Below, in pieces: positions 1 through 9,629 of a stretch of 64,000 bases of DNA. Numbering within the stretch: the stretch's first letter is position 1; each line of letters starts with the position of its first letter. The notes beneath the pieces were generated by a model. It was not told where the DNA came from. It saw only the letters and a program-made list of their open reading frames with translations, and did no database searches. Both the position numbers and the translations under genes were made by a program. This DNA is from Azolla caroliniana (lineage: Eukaryota; Polypodiophyta), in NCBI GenBank assembly GCA_043228905.1, contig JBHGNT010000017.1, positions 4,464,001 through 4,528,000 on the forward strand, read 5' to 3'.

Positions 1-1445
1 CTCCCGCTCAGTTGTGGAATAGTTACGCTCTGCTGTTAACAATTTATGACTCGCGTAGTATACTGGCCTGTACCATTTTGGTTCGGTGAGTTGCATTCGT
101 GCGCTTCCTATTGCTATGTCCGAGGCGTCGACGAACACATGGAATGGCTTTGCCCAAACTAGTGGTTGTACGACGGGAGCCTGTGTGAGCATTATCTTAA
201 GTGCCTCATAGGCCTTATCCTCCGTTGCAGTTCATTGGAAAGGAGTCTGATGTACGGCAGCGTGTAGCGGCGTGGCGAAGTCCGCCAAATACCGTATCAT
301 CCGACTATGCCACCGTATTTGTCCTAAAAACCGGCTAAGCGATTTGGCGTTTGTCGGAGTTTTGGTTTGGGTCGACCGCTTTTCCCTCTTTGCTGACTAT
401 GTGGCCTAGGAGAGTCCCGCTGGTCACGCCGAAAGCACATTTCGCGGGATTCAAGCTTAAGCATGCGGTGCGGCAACGTTCCAGGCACAGTCGTAAGTGC
501 GTAAAATGGTCTATTGTTTCCCCATATACCGCAAAGTCGTCTAGAAAAACTTGCATGAACGCCGGAATGTATTCCCCAGAGATCTCCGTAATCGTTCGTT
601 GAAATGTTGCCGGCGCTGTCTTTAGCCCGAGCATCATGACTACTACCACATAGACTCCCCAGTTCGTGACAAACGTCGTCTTCTCCTGGTCCTCGGGGTG
701 CATGCGTACCTGGTTATAGCCACTGAAGCCATCTAAGAAACTGTACATCTCATGGCCTGCGACGGGGTCCAGCATGCTATCGGTGAAGGGTAAGGGAAAT
801 GCGTCCGTAATGGTTACGACGTTTAATTTTCGGTAATCTACGCATACCCGTATTTTGCCGTTTTTCTTTGGAACGACCACTATCGGGCTTAGCCATGTCA
901 CTTGTTTAATTGGTCGTATGAACCCCGCCTTCAGGAGCTTGTCAATTTCTTCTTTCACCTGGGTCGCATAATTGGGGTTCATGCGGTAGCGGCGCTGCTG
1001 GACGGGTTTCGCATCAGTTGCTAAATTGATCTTATGCTGATAGAACTTGGGATCTAACCCCTTCATGTCCTCGTGAGCCCAAGCGAACACATCTTTATAT
1101 TCCGTGAGTAGTGCGATCATCGTGATTCTCTGGTCCGGCCTTAATTCCTTTGCGATGGAGAGGAACCGGGGCTCCGATTCCGTACCCACATTTACTTCCT
1201 CAAGAGCGGAAGTGGTGACTCTTCATGAAATCTCCATTTCCCTTTCGAATGCCGCCCGTGCTCTGCTGAGTTCCAAGATGGACTCTGGGTTTGGTTCGTA
1301 AGGCTAATCGTGGGAAATAATGGCCGTGGCATATTCTTCTGCGGTTGCTATGACATCTATTTCGAACAGCGGAATAATCCGAGGGTGTTCGTCGAGGTAC
1401 GCCTCCAATTCTGCATCCTCCACCCCAGCCAACATATTTATGTCC
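1..1445 (-). mobile_element. Ty3/gypsy pol fragment, cut by window edge and by a copia LTR
   Basis: Read on the minus strand, this stretch is one pol frame: a linker (about 1443-1190), the reverse transcriptase (1189-335), then the start of RNase H running off the window at position 1. The linker has two in-frame stops near 1303 and 1228, so the copy is dead. In 1-180 the minus strand reads HVFVDASD and YRPVYYASH, typical of Ty3/gypsy RNase H. At 1445/1446 it is cut by the 3' LTR of the copia element. Its upstream half is not found on the other side of the copia element. This gypsy differs from the family at 36-58 kb: it has the ordinary APATFQR motif rather than LPQGGTNSVAH. Confidence 0.85.
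335..1189 (-). pseudogene. Ty3/gypsy reverse transcriptase domain
   Basis: A 284-residue open stretch inside a longer decayed pol frame. Visible landmarks in order are LLKAGFIRPI, VPKKNGKIRVCVDYRKLN (fingers/palm), LDGFSGYNQVRM (catalytic motif A region), APATFQR (motif B region) and VFLDDFAVYG near residue 216. The last is the YxDD-type catalytic box with both Asp present. The role in an intact element is RNA-dependent DNA synthesis within virus-like particles. The first Met is not a true start, because coding continues upstream beyond stop codons. Sure as a family assignment; not expected to be functional. Confidence 0.85.
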
Positions 1446-1833
1446 TGAAAAGAATAGCATGCGGAAGCAGGTATGAAGACAGAACAGAGGAAGGAAACTC
1501 AGGTGCAATGGAGAGCTTAGGCTTACATGGTATACGTGGGAGAGACAGAGAGAGAAACACAAAAACTATATTTCACAATAATACTCAATCTCTGTGTACA
1601 TAAGACGTGCTCAGTGAGCACTTTTATACAAGTCCTAAAAGGACTGACCGAAGTACTGACAGTACTTCAATGCTCATCAAGAGCTCCAACACTAACTCCC
1701 AAATATATTCCTCACGGAATATCTTTCCTAACGGCCTCCCGGTGTACGCACTCGGCCTAACCGATCGGTCCCAACAGATCCGATCCTCGGCTTCTTCAGC
1801 CGATCCGGCCGATGTTGAGCTTGTCTCTCCACA
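1446..1833 (-). repeat. Copia 3' LTR (388 bp)
   Basis: This matches 5823-6210 almost base for base and has the same length. On the minus strand it starts TGTGGAGAGACAAG and ends CTATTCTTTTCA, the usual TG...CA. A TATA-like TATAAAAG lies on the minus strand near 1619-1627, where the LTR promoter is expected. Scattered substitutions between the LTRs show the insertion is not brand new. Confidence 0.92.
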
Positions 1834-1850
1834 CTCCCCCTCAAGCTCAA
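1834..1850 (-). other. Polypurine tract of the copia element
   Basis: The minus strand reads TTGAGGGGGAG immediately before the 3' LTR, the purine run that primes plus-strand DNA synthesis. Confidence 0.85.
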
Positions 1851-2580
1851 CTTGAGGCTCTTCGGGATCTTCACAGCACCGGTTCCTCCTGGCTTCACGC
1901 CTCGCTCGCGCTCCTCGACCTGTTCGACTCCGTGCGCTTCGACCCTTCCGGTCGGCTTGTCTGCTCATGTGGCCCTCATCAGCTCTTCTGTTGTTGCGGT
2001 GTTGACGCTTCTTCTGCTGCCTTTTCTTTCGCTTGGGCCTCGGTTGATTCAGCCTGTCTGAATCAAACATCCGAACCGACTCGGCTACCTCCGATCGGTT
2101 TTCGCTCTCGTCCGAGTTGGCTGTCTCCAACTCGTCTTCGGTCTTCTCGCCCTCGATGGCGTCATCCTCCTCATGCGTGGTTGGCTTCGGCTCTCTCCGT
2201 CGGCTGCTCCCCTTCTGTCTGCTTCCGAACTTTTCCGTGGGTCCACCCTCGGCTTCTTCAGTCGATCCGATGTCGCCCTCGGCTTCTTCAGCCGATCCAT
2301 CTTCAACCGAGTCAACAAACGAGTCAACCGAGTCAAACGATGCCGCAAGCTGGAGCTTCACGCGGTCGATTTCACCTAGGTCGGCGCCGGTGATGACCAA
2401 GTCATCAACATACAGTAAAATACTAACCGGTCCGAGTCGACCTTTCCGGATGAACAGGGAAGAGTCCGATTTTGACGTGACGAAGCCCATCTGACACAGT
2501 TGTTGCGTGATCTTCGCGTTCCAGGCACGCGGGGCTTGCTTTAGTCCGTAAAGGGACTTCTTCAGTCGGCATATGGCCGA
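1834..2580 (-). pseudogene. Copia reverse transcriptase end fused to an acidic/basic low-complexity tail
   Basis: After the frameshift the minus strand resumes reverse transcriptase (KKSLYGLKQAPRAW, then LLYVDDLVITG with the catalytic YVDD). The homology stops abruptly after LQLAASFD near 2345. The remaining reverse transcriptase and all of RNase H, normally about 1 kb, are absent. In their place about 500 bp stays open to the LTR and encodes a Glu/Ser-rich stretch (EEAEGDIGSTEEAEGG) and then a Lys/Arg-rich stretch (RPKRKKRQQKKRQHRNN). The tail contains copies of a 20-bp motif also found in the LTRs. This may be a rearranged 3' untranslated region rather than a real protein segment. Confidence 0.7.
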
Positions 2581-5207
2581 GGAGTTTGTTCCGAAGTGAA
2601 ATCCGGGGGCTGTACCATGTACACCTTTTCCTCAAGGTCACCTTGCAGGAACGCATTCTTTACATCCATCTGATGTAAGTGCCACCCCTTCGCCGCAGCT
2701 ACTGCCAGCAAAACACGGACGGTCGTCATTTTCGCGACCAACGCAAACGTCTCATCGTAGTCGATGCCGTGTTTCTGCGCGTAGCCCTTTGCCACTAGCC
2801 GAGCCTTGTACCGGTTGACCGAGCCATCAGTGTTGTACTTGACCTTGTACACCCACTTACACCCGATCGGCTTCACACCCTTCGGTGCGTCAACCAGGTC
2901 CCAGGTCTCGTTCTCCACCAATGCGTGCATCTCTTCCTCCATCGCGGCACGCCAATTCGCGTCTTTAGCCGCTTCTGCGTAGCTCTCCGGCTCACACACT
3001 TCCGCTACACGGGTCATGTACGCATAATGATGCGCCATGTACTCGTTGTAACCGAACCGCACAACTGGGTTCTTCTGGCGGGTAGATCGGCGTAATCTCA
3101 CATTAGCCGATGTCGAGGCCTTCTCGGTCGACGCGGTCTTTATCTTTGAAGACTTGTCATTGGTTTCCTCGGAGTTGGACTCGCGTCGGTCTGACTCATT
3201 CCTATCCGTGCCGGAATCCGACACCTTCTTCTTCCCTTTCTCTTTGCGCGTAAGCCGTCTCCTTGGCTTCCTGCGCGGGGAATGCACGGCCGAGTCTCCA
3301 CTACTCGCCAACTCTTCATCGGACTGGTCGTACCGACTCAGTTGTCCAATCGGTCCACTTAACCGGAGTGAAATCGGACTCTCTTCGCGGGTCTCGATTT
3401 CGGGCTCATCCGGAGGCATCTCGGCCTCGCTGACCTCATCGTCAGGTCTTGTATTGGAGTCGGGGTTCCGAGGCGAGGGCAGGTACCAGGACGCGGACTC
3501 GTCAAACACAACGTCGCGGCTGACACGCGCTTGTTTGGTGCGAGGGTTATTGCACTTATAACCCTTCTGCTCGTCCGAGTAACCGACCAAGATGCACTTC
3601 TCGGCCTTTGCGTCCAGCTTCCTCCTTTTCTCCTTCGGTACATGCACATACGCAATGCTACCGAACACCCTCAAGTGTCGCAAGTTCGGCTTCGTTCCGA
3701 AATATAGCTCGTGCGCCGACACTTTGTCTCCAATCCGGTTCTGGATGTATACCGCGGTCCTTACCGCCTCGGCCCAGTAGAACTTGGGCAAGCTCTTCTC
3801 CTCCAGCATTGCCCGTGCCGCTTCCACAATCAACCGATTCTTTCTCTCGGCCACGCCGTTCTGCTCTGGCGTGTATCTACAACTGAATTCGCGGCGAATT
3901 CCCATTTGTTGTAGGTAACCGTTGAATTGACCGGAAAAGTACTCTTTCCTGCCATCCGACCGCAGGCACTTGATCTTTCGTCCCGTTTCCGTTTCCACGA
4001 ACTCCTTGAGGTCCCGGAAACAGTCGAAGACTTCGCTCTTCCTCTCAATGAGGTAGATCCACATGTGCCGCGTGTGGTTGTCGATGAAGGAGACGAAATA
4101 TCGGCTCCCGCCAAGACTAACGTTTTGTGCTGGCCCCCACACATCCGAGTGTATAAGGTCGAGCTTGTTCCGGCTCCGGTTTCGCTCGTTGGGGAAAGGA
4201 AGTCGGTGTTGCTTCCTGAGCTGGCAGGCTTCACAAATTTGTGCCTTTCGGCCACTAAATTTGGGCAATCCGAACACTACCTGTTTTGTTTGCAGATCTT
4301 GAAGCCGCTGGTAGTTGACATGGCCTATCCGCTTGTGCCACAAGTCGATGTCCGACTCGGTCTTTTGTCCCTTCGCGAACATTGCGGTGCCGCCGTCAGT
4401 GGAGTCGAGGATGAACATCCTCCCGTCTTTGCGCCCTTGCGCAATCACACGGCCTTCTTCCTCAATGAAGCACCCGAGGTGTGTAAACCGAACCTCCATC
4501 CCTTGGTCGACGATCTGTCCGACCGAGACCAACTTCTTCGTGATTGTCGGAACGTGCAGCACGTTCTTGAGTTTCCCTTTCTGCCCGACATGGCTAAGGG
4601 GAACTTCTCCGACATTCGCGATCGGATGCGGAGTGTCGTCTCCTATTGCGACTACTCCCGGTTGTATCGGTTTTTCAAGGTACGAGAACCACTCCTTATG
4701 GCTCGTCATGTGGTTTGACGTGCCGGAGTCTACGTACCACACCTCGTCCGATTTCGGGGTGCTCTCTTTCATTGAGTTTGCTTCGTGTCTCGTCACGAAG
4801 ACAGACCCTTCTCCGGCTCTCCCGGAGTCTTCAGCGTAGTGCGATCGTTGCCGATTTCCCTTGTCGGTATGTCTGGAGCCGTTCCCGGAACCAATTCTCT
4901 CCGAATCGGCGTGCTTCTTCCAGCACTCACTTTCCCTGTGGCCTTTCTTGCCACAGTACCAGCACTCCGCGATGGACTTCCCTTGCCGGTTCTCATCGCT
5001 TCGACTCCCCCTGTTTCCGGAGGGTCCGGAGTTGCTGTCGGCATCACTTCGGTGCCTTCTTTCTTGATCTCGTCGGCCGGCTCCATTGCGTGCCGACTCA
5101 CCTCGTCCTCCACGTCCACGGGGCCTATCTCCCTCTGTGTCCAACATTCTGCTGTCGGTGTGCGTGCTTGTAGACGCACCCGCGTGGTTCTCCTCTACCA
5201 GGAGCAT
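2562..5207 (-). pseudogene. Copia gag zinc knuckle, protease, integrase and partial reverse transcriptase
   Basis: An 881-residue frame. Domains in order: a zinc knuckle [14 protein letters not shown] near residue 82; protease [11 protein letters not shown] near residue 155; the GAG-pre-integrase zinc motif (HKRIGH ... CEACQLRKQ); the integrase core with [16 protein letters not shown] and NGVAERKNR supplying the D-D-E residues; then a long acidic linker; then reverse transcriptase from [17 protein letters not shown] through [11 protein letters not shown] to [16 protein letters not shown] missing base near 2580 throws the frame out after [13 protein letters not shown], and reading resumes in the neighbouring frame. 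The integrase is unusually well preserved for such a defective copy. Confidence 0.92.
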
Positions 5208-5210
5208 CGA

Positions 5211-5750
5211 CTATAAGTCAAAAAAGGACGGCGTATTCTCCCGGGTACACACAGCCGTTCGGAACGCTCCGAACTTCGACGCCAAACCTCCGAGACAGAT
5301 CTGGACCATCTCACTCTCCTCGATGTTCACCTCTATGGAGGGGAGGGAGTCGCAGATATCCTTGATCTTCGAGGTATAGTCCGCCACCGACAAGTCGCGT
5401 TGTCGTAGGTTGCTCAACTGCTGTCGGAGCTGAAGCTTCCTGGCTGTGGTGCTCGCGGCGAAAATCTTCTTCAGATTTTCCCACGCACCCTTCGGCGTCT
5501 TTGCATCCCGAACATAGCTCAATAGTTGTTCGCCCACACACGACGCGAAGCAGTATAGTACCCTGCTCGCTGATTGCTCCCACGACGGGAAGTCTCTGTG
5601 TGTCGATTCGGGTGCCGCGTCATTAGCTCCTTCGACATAACTCCAATAGCTGTGGCCGAGCAGGTACTGGTGCATCTTGTAGGACCAAGACGCGTAGTTG
5701 GTTCTGTCGAGCTTCTCTGTTGGAAGCGAGATCGCCATGCCTCTATCCAT
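5211..5750 (-). pseudogene. Copia gag, capsid part
   Basis: This 179-residue frame has the plant copia Gag (UBN2-like) layout: LDRTNYASWSYKM near residue 14, CVGEQLLSYVRDAKTPKGAWENL in the middle (split here only for description), then LQLRQQLSNLRQ and ADYTSKIKDICD. The frame ends FFDL followed by TAG. The next codon continues in the same frame as the zinc-knuckle and pol part, so the stop interrupts what was probably a single gag-pol frame. It could in principle be a read-through stop, but a nonsense mutation is the simpler reading. Confidence 0.88.
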
Positions 5751-5810
5751 CGTTCTTCTTGTTCTTCTTCGTCAAGTTGTGTCGGCTGCAGAGAGGTTCT
5801 CAACCCTCGC

Positions 5811-5822
5811 GCTCTGATACCA
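5811..5822 (-). other. Primer-binding site, initiator tRNA-Met type
   Basis: Directly after the 5' LTR the minus strand reads TGGTATCAGAGC. This is the standard plant copia primer-binding site, complementary to the 3' end of initiator methionine tRNA. It fixes both the LTR boundary and the element's orientation. Confidence 0.93.
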
Positions 5823-6210
5823 TGAAAAGAATAGCGTGCGGAAGCAGGTATGAAGACAGAACAGAGGAAGGAAACTCAGGTTCAATGGAGAGCTTAGGCT
5901 TACATGGTATACGTGGGAGAGACAGAGAGAGAAACACAAAAACTATATTTCACAATAATACTCAATCTCTGTGTACATAAGACGTGCTCAGTGAGCACTT
6001 TTATACAAGTCCTAAAAGGACTGACCGAAGTACTGACAGTACTTCAATGCTCATCAAGAGCTCCTACACTAACTCCCAAATATATTCCTCACGGAATATC
6101 TCTCCTAACGGCCTCCCGGTGTACGCACTCGGCCTAACCGATCGGTCCCAACCGATCCGGTCCTCGGCTTCTTCATCCGATCCGGTCGATGTTGAGCTTG
6201 TCTCTCAACA
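5823..6210 (-). repeat. Copia 5' LTR (388 bp)
   Basis: Partner of the 1446-1833 LTR. On the minus strand it runs from TGTTGAGAGACAAG to CTATTCTTTTCA and is followed at once by the primer-binding site. The TATA-like box sits near 5996-6004. Confidence 0.92.
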
Positions 6211-6245
6211 ATAACATGGTCGTGTCAAGAGTTCGAATCTTGACA
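6211..6245 (-). repeat. 3' mini-LTR of the small element
   Basis: On the minus strand it starts TGTCAAGATTCGAACTC and runs to CATGTTAT. It is preceded by a purine-rich tract. The plus strand folds as an 8-bp perfect stem (TGTCAAGA with TCTTGACA) around the loop GTTCGAA. The left edge abuts the copia LTR and may have lost a few bases. Confidence 0.6.
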
Positions 6246-7591
6246 TTGCTCCTCCTGGTGTGAGCCCACACAAAGCCCTAATGCGATTGTAGCTTGAGTA
6301 ATTGCACCTGACGTGAGGACGCACCCGTCGATGGCTTCAACGGGAATGGGTTTTGAGAGGCCAACGACAGGTACGCCATGTGCTTGGGCAAATGCGATGT
6401 CGATGAAGCAAGAAGATGCCCCAGAATCAAGTAAAGCAACATACTTAATGGAACTAGAGTTAAATGAAAGCCATACCTCCAATGTGAAATTGCCTGATCG
6501 TCCGGCAATGGAACCAAGAGAATGTGGGCGAGGGGAGATGTCCAGTTGCATGGCTCCTACTACAACCGAATGATGTCGTTTTCCAGATGTTGGGGTCCAT
6601 TAGCTCGATGGAATTGTGGGCGATTACTCCTAGGACAATGGCGAATAACATGACCGGAGGCGCCACAATATGTCATGCACAAGCCATTAGCCTGCCAAAA
6701 TTGTCGTTCGGCATCAGGTAATGGCCGAAATCGGGCTTGATCAATTTCCATGGGGACAGGAGCATCTCCCAAAGTAGGGGAGTGTGATGTAGTCTGTGGG
6801 GGGGATGGTTGGGGTTGTATGACCGGGGCATGTTATGGAAGTGAATGAGGTGGAACCCAAGTTCGGCGCTCTTCCTGGCAAAATTCGAAAAGACGATTGC
6901 CAAAATGGACTGCTTGTGAAATCGCTTGGGATAACGAGGTGGGCTCCAAAAAGTTTAAGAGAAGATTCTTGACATTGCTTCGAAGGTCACGCCGAAAGTG
7001 ATAAACTAAAGCTTGATCATCCCAATTGACGTCGCATGCTAGTTGTCGAAATTCTGAAGCATAGACCGAAGTTGGATGCGAACCTTGTTCAAGTGCATAA
7101 ATCTTGTTAAGAGTTGTACGTCGTCGGTCCGTCTCTCCAAATGTGGCCTCTAACTCGGCGAGGAAGGCAGGGAAGTCCTCCAATAGAGGTGAAGAGGTTT
7201 CTACCAATGGTGCAAACCAAGCTTGGGCCGGACCAGAGAGAAGGGTGCCCACCAGGCCGACTTGTCGAAGACCATCTCCATAACGTTGAGGTTGTAGCCG
7301 AATGATAAGTCAAACTTGGTTGATGAACCCTCGGAAACGCGACCTCGTTCCATCAAATTTTTCTGGGAGGCTAACCTTAGGCTCAAGAAAATGAGACGAA
7401 GCTAGGCTAGATGTTGGTAGAAGATCGGGCTCTAGGCTAGATTGCTGTGGAAGACTAGGCTTCGGGGGTTGTGAGGATAGGGAGGCACCGACTTGAAGTT
7501 CTTGTAAAGAATTTCGAAGAGCTTCATTTTCAAGTTGGAGTTGTCGTAAGGCTACCATTATTTGGCCTAACTCACTAGTTGAGTCGGACAT
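6225..7591 (-). pseudogene. Gypsy-type gag and aspartic protease, frameshifted
   Basis: Coding pieces in order on the minus strand: MSDSTSELGQIMVALRQLQ with a coiled-coil-like start and the motif VSLPEKFDGTRSRFRGFINQV (7591-7310); the capsid core LSGPAQAWFAPL ... FLAELEATFGE ... VYASEFRQLACDV (7252-6833); a zinc knuckle YCGASGHVIRHC (about 6680); and a protease with LLDSGASSCFID, containing the D-S-G-A active site (about 6430). At least two frameshifts separate the pieces. The final codons, up to the stop at 6225, lie inside the terminal repeat. Nothing related to reverse transcriptase follows. Confidence 0.8.
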
Positions 7592-7887
7592 AGCTATGGC
7601 TTATGAGAGGGAGAGCTATGAGGATGGGAAGGTGAACAAACTGTCATGGATGGATCATAAGCTCAAGAGACAAGAAAGAAGATAGACAAATGGATGAGTA
7701 GTACATGGCATGCATAATTGTTGCACGCATGTGAATCTACAATAGAGCATGTAGGTATGCATGCATGTGCCAAGTGTAAATACTACAAGGGAGCAACTAT
7801 GCACATGATGCTAGCAAAAAAATAAGCACCAATTACATACATAACTGTGTACTAGATATATAATTGGTTAACCCATGATACTAGATT

Positions 7888-7922
7888 ATAACATGGTCGT
7901 GTCAACAGTTCGAATCTTGACA
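7888..7922 (-). repeat. 5' mini-LTR of the small element
   Basis: Same sequence as 6211-6245 with one visible difference in the stem. Interior sequence follows at TAGTATCATGGG, which resembles a decayed initiator-Met primer-binding site (8 of 12 positions). The flanking base on the right begins gypsy integrase coding sequence. Confidence 0.55.
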
Positions 7923-7924
7923 GT

Positions 7925-8813
7925 ATGCCGGTATGGGTGTGTAGGGAAGATCATGGCTAACTAGGGAGAGCTAGATCTACAGGAAGCAAAAGAGTTGTTT
8001 GGACGACTAGGGGTTAAGCTCTCCCTCACTACGGCATACAACTCGTAGCCTAACAGGAAGGTGAAGCGCGGGCACAGACCGATCGTAAAAGCGTTGGTGC
8101 ATGCATGCAGAGGACAAGTCGGGAATTGGCCGCGGCTTCTGCCTTATGCGTTATGGGCAGACCGAACTACGCATATTTTGGTAACCAGGTTCATGCCGGC
8201 GGAGCTGATGTACGAGTAGAAGCCGGTCATGCCGATTGAACGGACGATCTCCTCATGGGCCGCGATCAACTGGAGAGACGAGATGAGTCGGGAAGAGCTA
8301 TTGGTGGCGCAGATTTGACAGCTCGAGTAAAGACCGGAGGACGTGGAGCGGGCAAAGGCGAAGCTGCATACGGCAAGGCAAAGGAACAAAGGACAGTTTG
8401 ACCGAACATACCGGCTACGGCCGGAGAAGATCGAGGAAGGCAACGGGGTGCTGGTTTATGACATCAGCCTCGACAATCACCACAAGGCGACGTGGAAGTT
8501 TGCGAGGAGGTGGTTCGGACCCTACACTGTAACAACTGCAAACGACAACGGTACTTACCACTTTGTGGAGCTCGAGCGGACGCGGATAGCGGTGCCGGTA
8601 ACTGGGAAGAGGATCAAGGCTTTCAAGAAGTGGCACAAGACGAGCCGGACTCGAGAAGCGAGGGCGACGATGACAACTGGCTCAGAGCGGATGAAGTTTC
8701 GGAGCGCGAAGGGTAACGCGAGCCGGTTTTCTCCAGCATTTGTCCCTCTCTCGCGCATGCAGGTGGATGCGCAGTTTGGTGGGGGTGGATGTCGTGAAGA
8801 AAACCGGCCTTAG
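7925..8813 (+). pseudogene. Gypsy integrase, C-terminal half
   Basis: The reading starts CRYGCVGK (second catalytic region), continues through KLSLTTAYN and VKRGHRPIVKALV, then WPRLLPYALWADRT, and after a few stops enters the open part 8343-8813 with GQFDRTYRLRPEKIEEG, WFGPYTVT and NDNGTYHFVELE. The end of the open reading frame overlaps the polypurine tract and the first bases of the LTR, which the other copies do not do. In-frame stops near 8046, 8214 and 8322 make it a pseudogene. The order and spacing match the inner element's integrase at 47526-48802. Confidence 0.82.
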
Positions 8814-9301
8814 GCAGAATTGGTGAAAAAGGCACAAGAACCGGCCCTTATGCGCGGGCACAAGCATTGATAGGGAGTACATAATTAGGAATAGGTAGGT
8901 TGATGAGAATATCCTAGGAAGATTATATTAATAGGCTAGTGAATCGAAGCGGATATATGTCCGAAGGGACAAAGAATAAAAGTGATGTGACCAGGGTGTA
9001 ACAGTCCCTCCTCGACGGCCTATAAAAGGGAAGGGAAGAAGACTGAGAAGGGTATCATGTTTTTGGCTAGGAGGAGGTGCTACCGGACTGGGAACTGAGC
9101 TCTCTCCTCCTCTATCGTTGTTCTCTGTAGGATTTCTGAGTTGGTTGCCTCTGCTTCCAGGAAAGTAGTGTGCCTTCCGGCAAGGCTCTACTATGTGTGC
9201 ATGGGTGTGTGATTGTCTGGGTTGGGTCTGTCGCCGGCTATCCGGGTGTAATCTTGCAAACAGTGAAATCTTTACTATTATTGTAATCGAATCTCTTGTT
9301 T

Positions 9302-9341
<40 letters not shown>

Positions 9342-9530
9342 CTATGAGTCTCTCTTTTACGTGAATGTGCGTCTTGTTCCGATACGCATAGTGGATCATT
9401 TAGCCGGCAAGCGCTGCTAGTTGCAAACGGGCCTAACCGGCCTACGCTTGCACTCTTCTCCCGCTCCACCTCCTTCTCTTTCTCTTGCTCCTCGGTTCAG
9501 GGCCCCCGCGGTCCCGCCTTATTTCCTACA
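8790..9530 (+). repeat. Gypsy 3' LTR (741 bp) with polypurine tract before it
   Basis: The polypurine tract TTTGGTGGGGGTGGA (8775-8789) is followed by TGTCGTGAAGAAAACC. The LTR has a TATA box (CTATAAAAGGG, 9020-9030), a GT microsatellite in its 3' part, and ends TTTCCTACA at 9530. The 5' LTR of this copy is not in the window. Confidence 0.82.
9305..9339 (+). repeat. (TG)n microsatellite
   Basis: About 17 uninterrupted TG units inside the LTR. Confidence 0.95.
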
Positions 9531-9629
9531 TGAAAGCAGAACAACACGACACCAGTATGAGTTTTACTTGTACAAACACATAGCATGATATAAATTATAA
9601 AAAAGAAAATCCACTAAATAAGTGTAATT

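Larger units (their letters stand above)
1446..6210 (-). mobile_element. Ty1/copia LTR retrotransposon, near full length, defective
   Basis: Two 388-bp LTRs (1446-1833 and 5823-6210) bound a minus-strand interior with a primer-binding site, gag, protease, integrase, partial reverse transcriptase and a polypurine tract. Defects are an in-frame TAG between gag and the rest, a one-base frameshift in the reverse transcriptase near 2580, and loss of the reverse transcriptase C-terminus and RNase H. The five bases outside the LTRs differ (TGTCC on the left, ATAAC on the right). The left neighbour is gypsy pol and the right neighbour is another element. A simple insertion would leave matching 5-bp duplications, so the ends were probably brought together by recombination or deletion. 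Confidence 0.9.
6211..7922 (-). mobile_element. Small gag-protease retroelement with about 35-bp terminal direct repeats (SMART/TRIM-like)
   Basis: A 34-35 bp sequence occurs in the same orientation at 6211-6245 and 7888-7922. Between the copies the minus strand carries a 5' untranslated region, a gypsy-type gag and an aspartic protease, but no reverse transcriptase, RNase H or integrase. The protease reading runs straight into the left repeat, and just before it the minus strand has a purine run AGGAGGAGCAA followed by TGTCAAG. That is what a polypurine tract followed by an LTR start would look like. The right end lies inside a plus-strand gypsy integrase gene. The left end is cut by the copia LTR, so the target duplication cannot be tested. 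Confidence 0.6.
7923..9530 (+). mobile_element. 3' end of a Ty3/gypsy element (same family as 36-58 kb)
   Basis: Integrase coding sequence begins in the middle of the catalytic domain at 7925, next to the small element. It runs to the integrase C-terminus, a hairpin at 8753-8772, a polypurine tract at 8775-8789 and a complete 3' LTR at 8790-9530. The rest of the element to the left is missing. Protein, polypurine tract and LTR start match those of the nest at 36-58 kb. Confidence 0.85.

Noticed and set aside
3154-5216. Many plus-strand frames across the first copia element
   Set aside because: All lie antisense to the gag-pol frame and have no recognised domain.
6225-6250. A tRNA gene suggested by GTTCGAATC
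   Set aside because: Only a T-arm-like stem-loop is present. No cloverleaf can be completed and the sequence is a terminal repeat of a retroelement.
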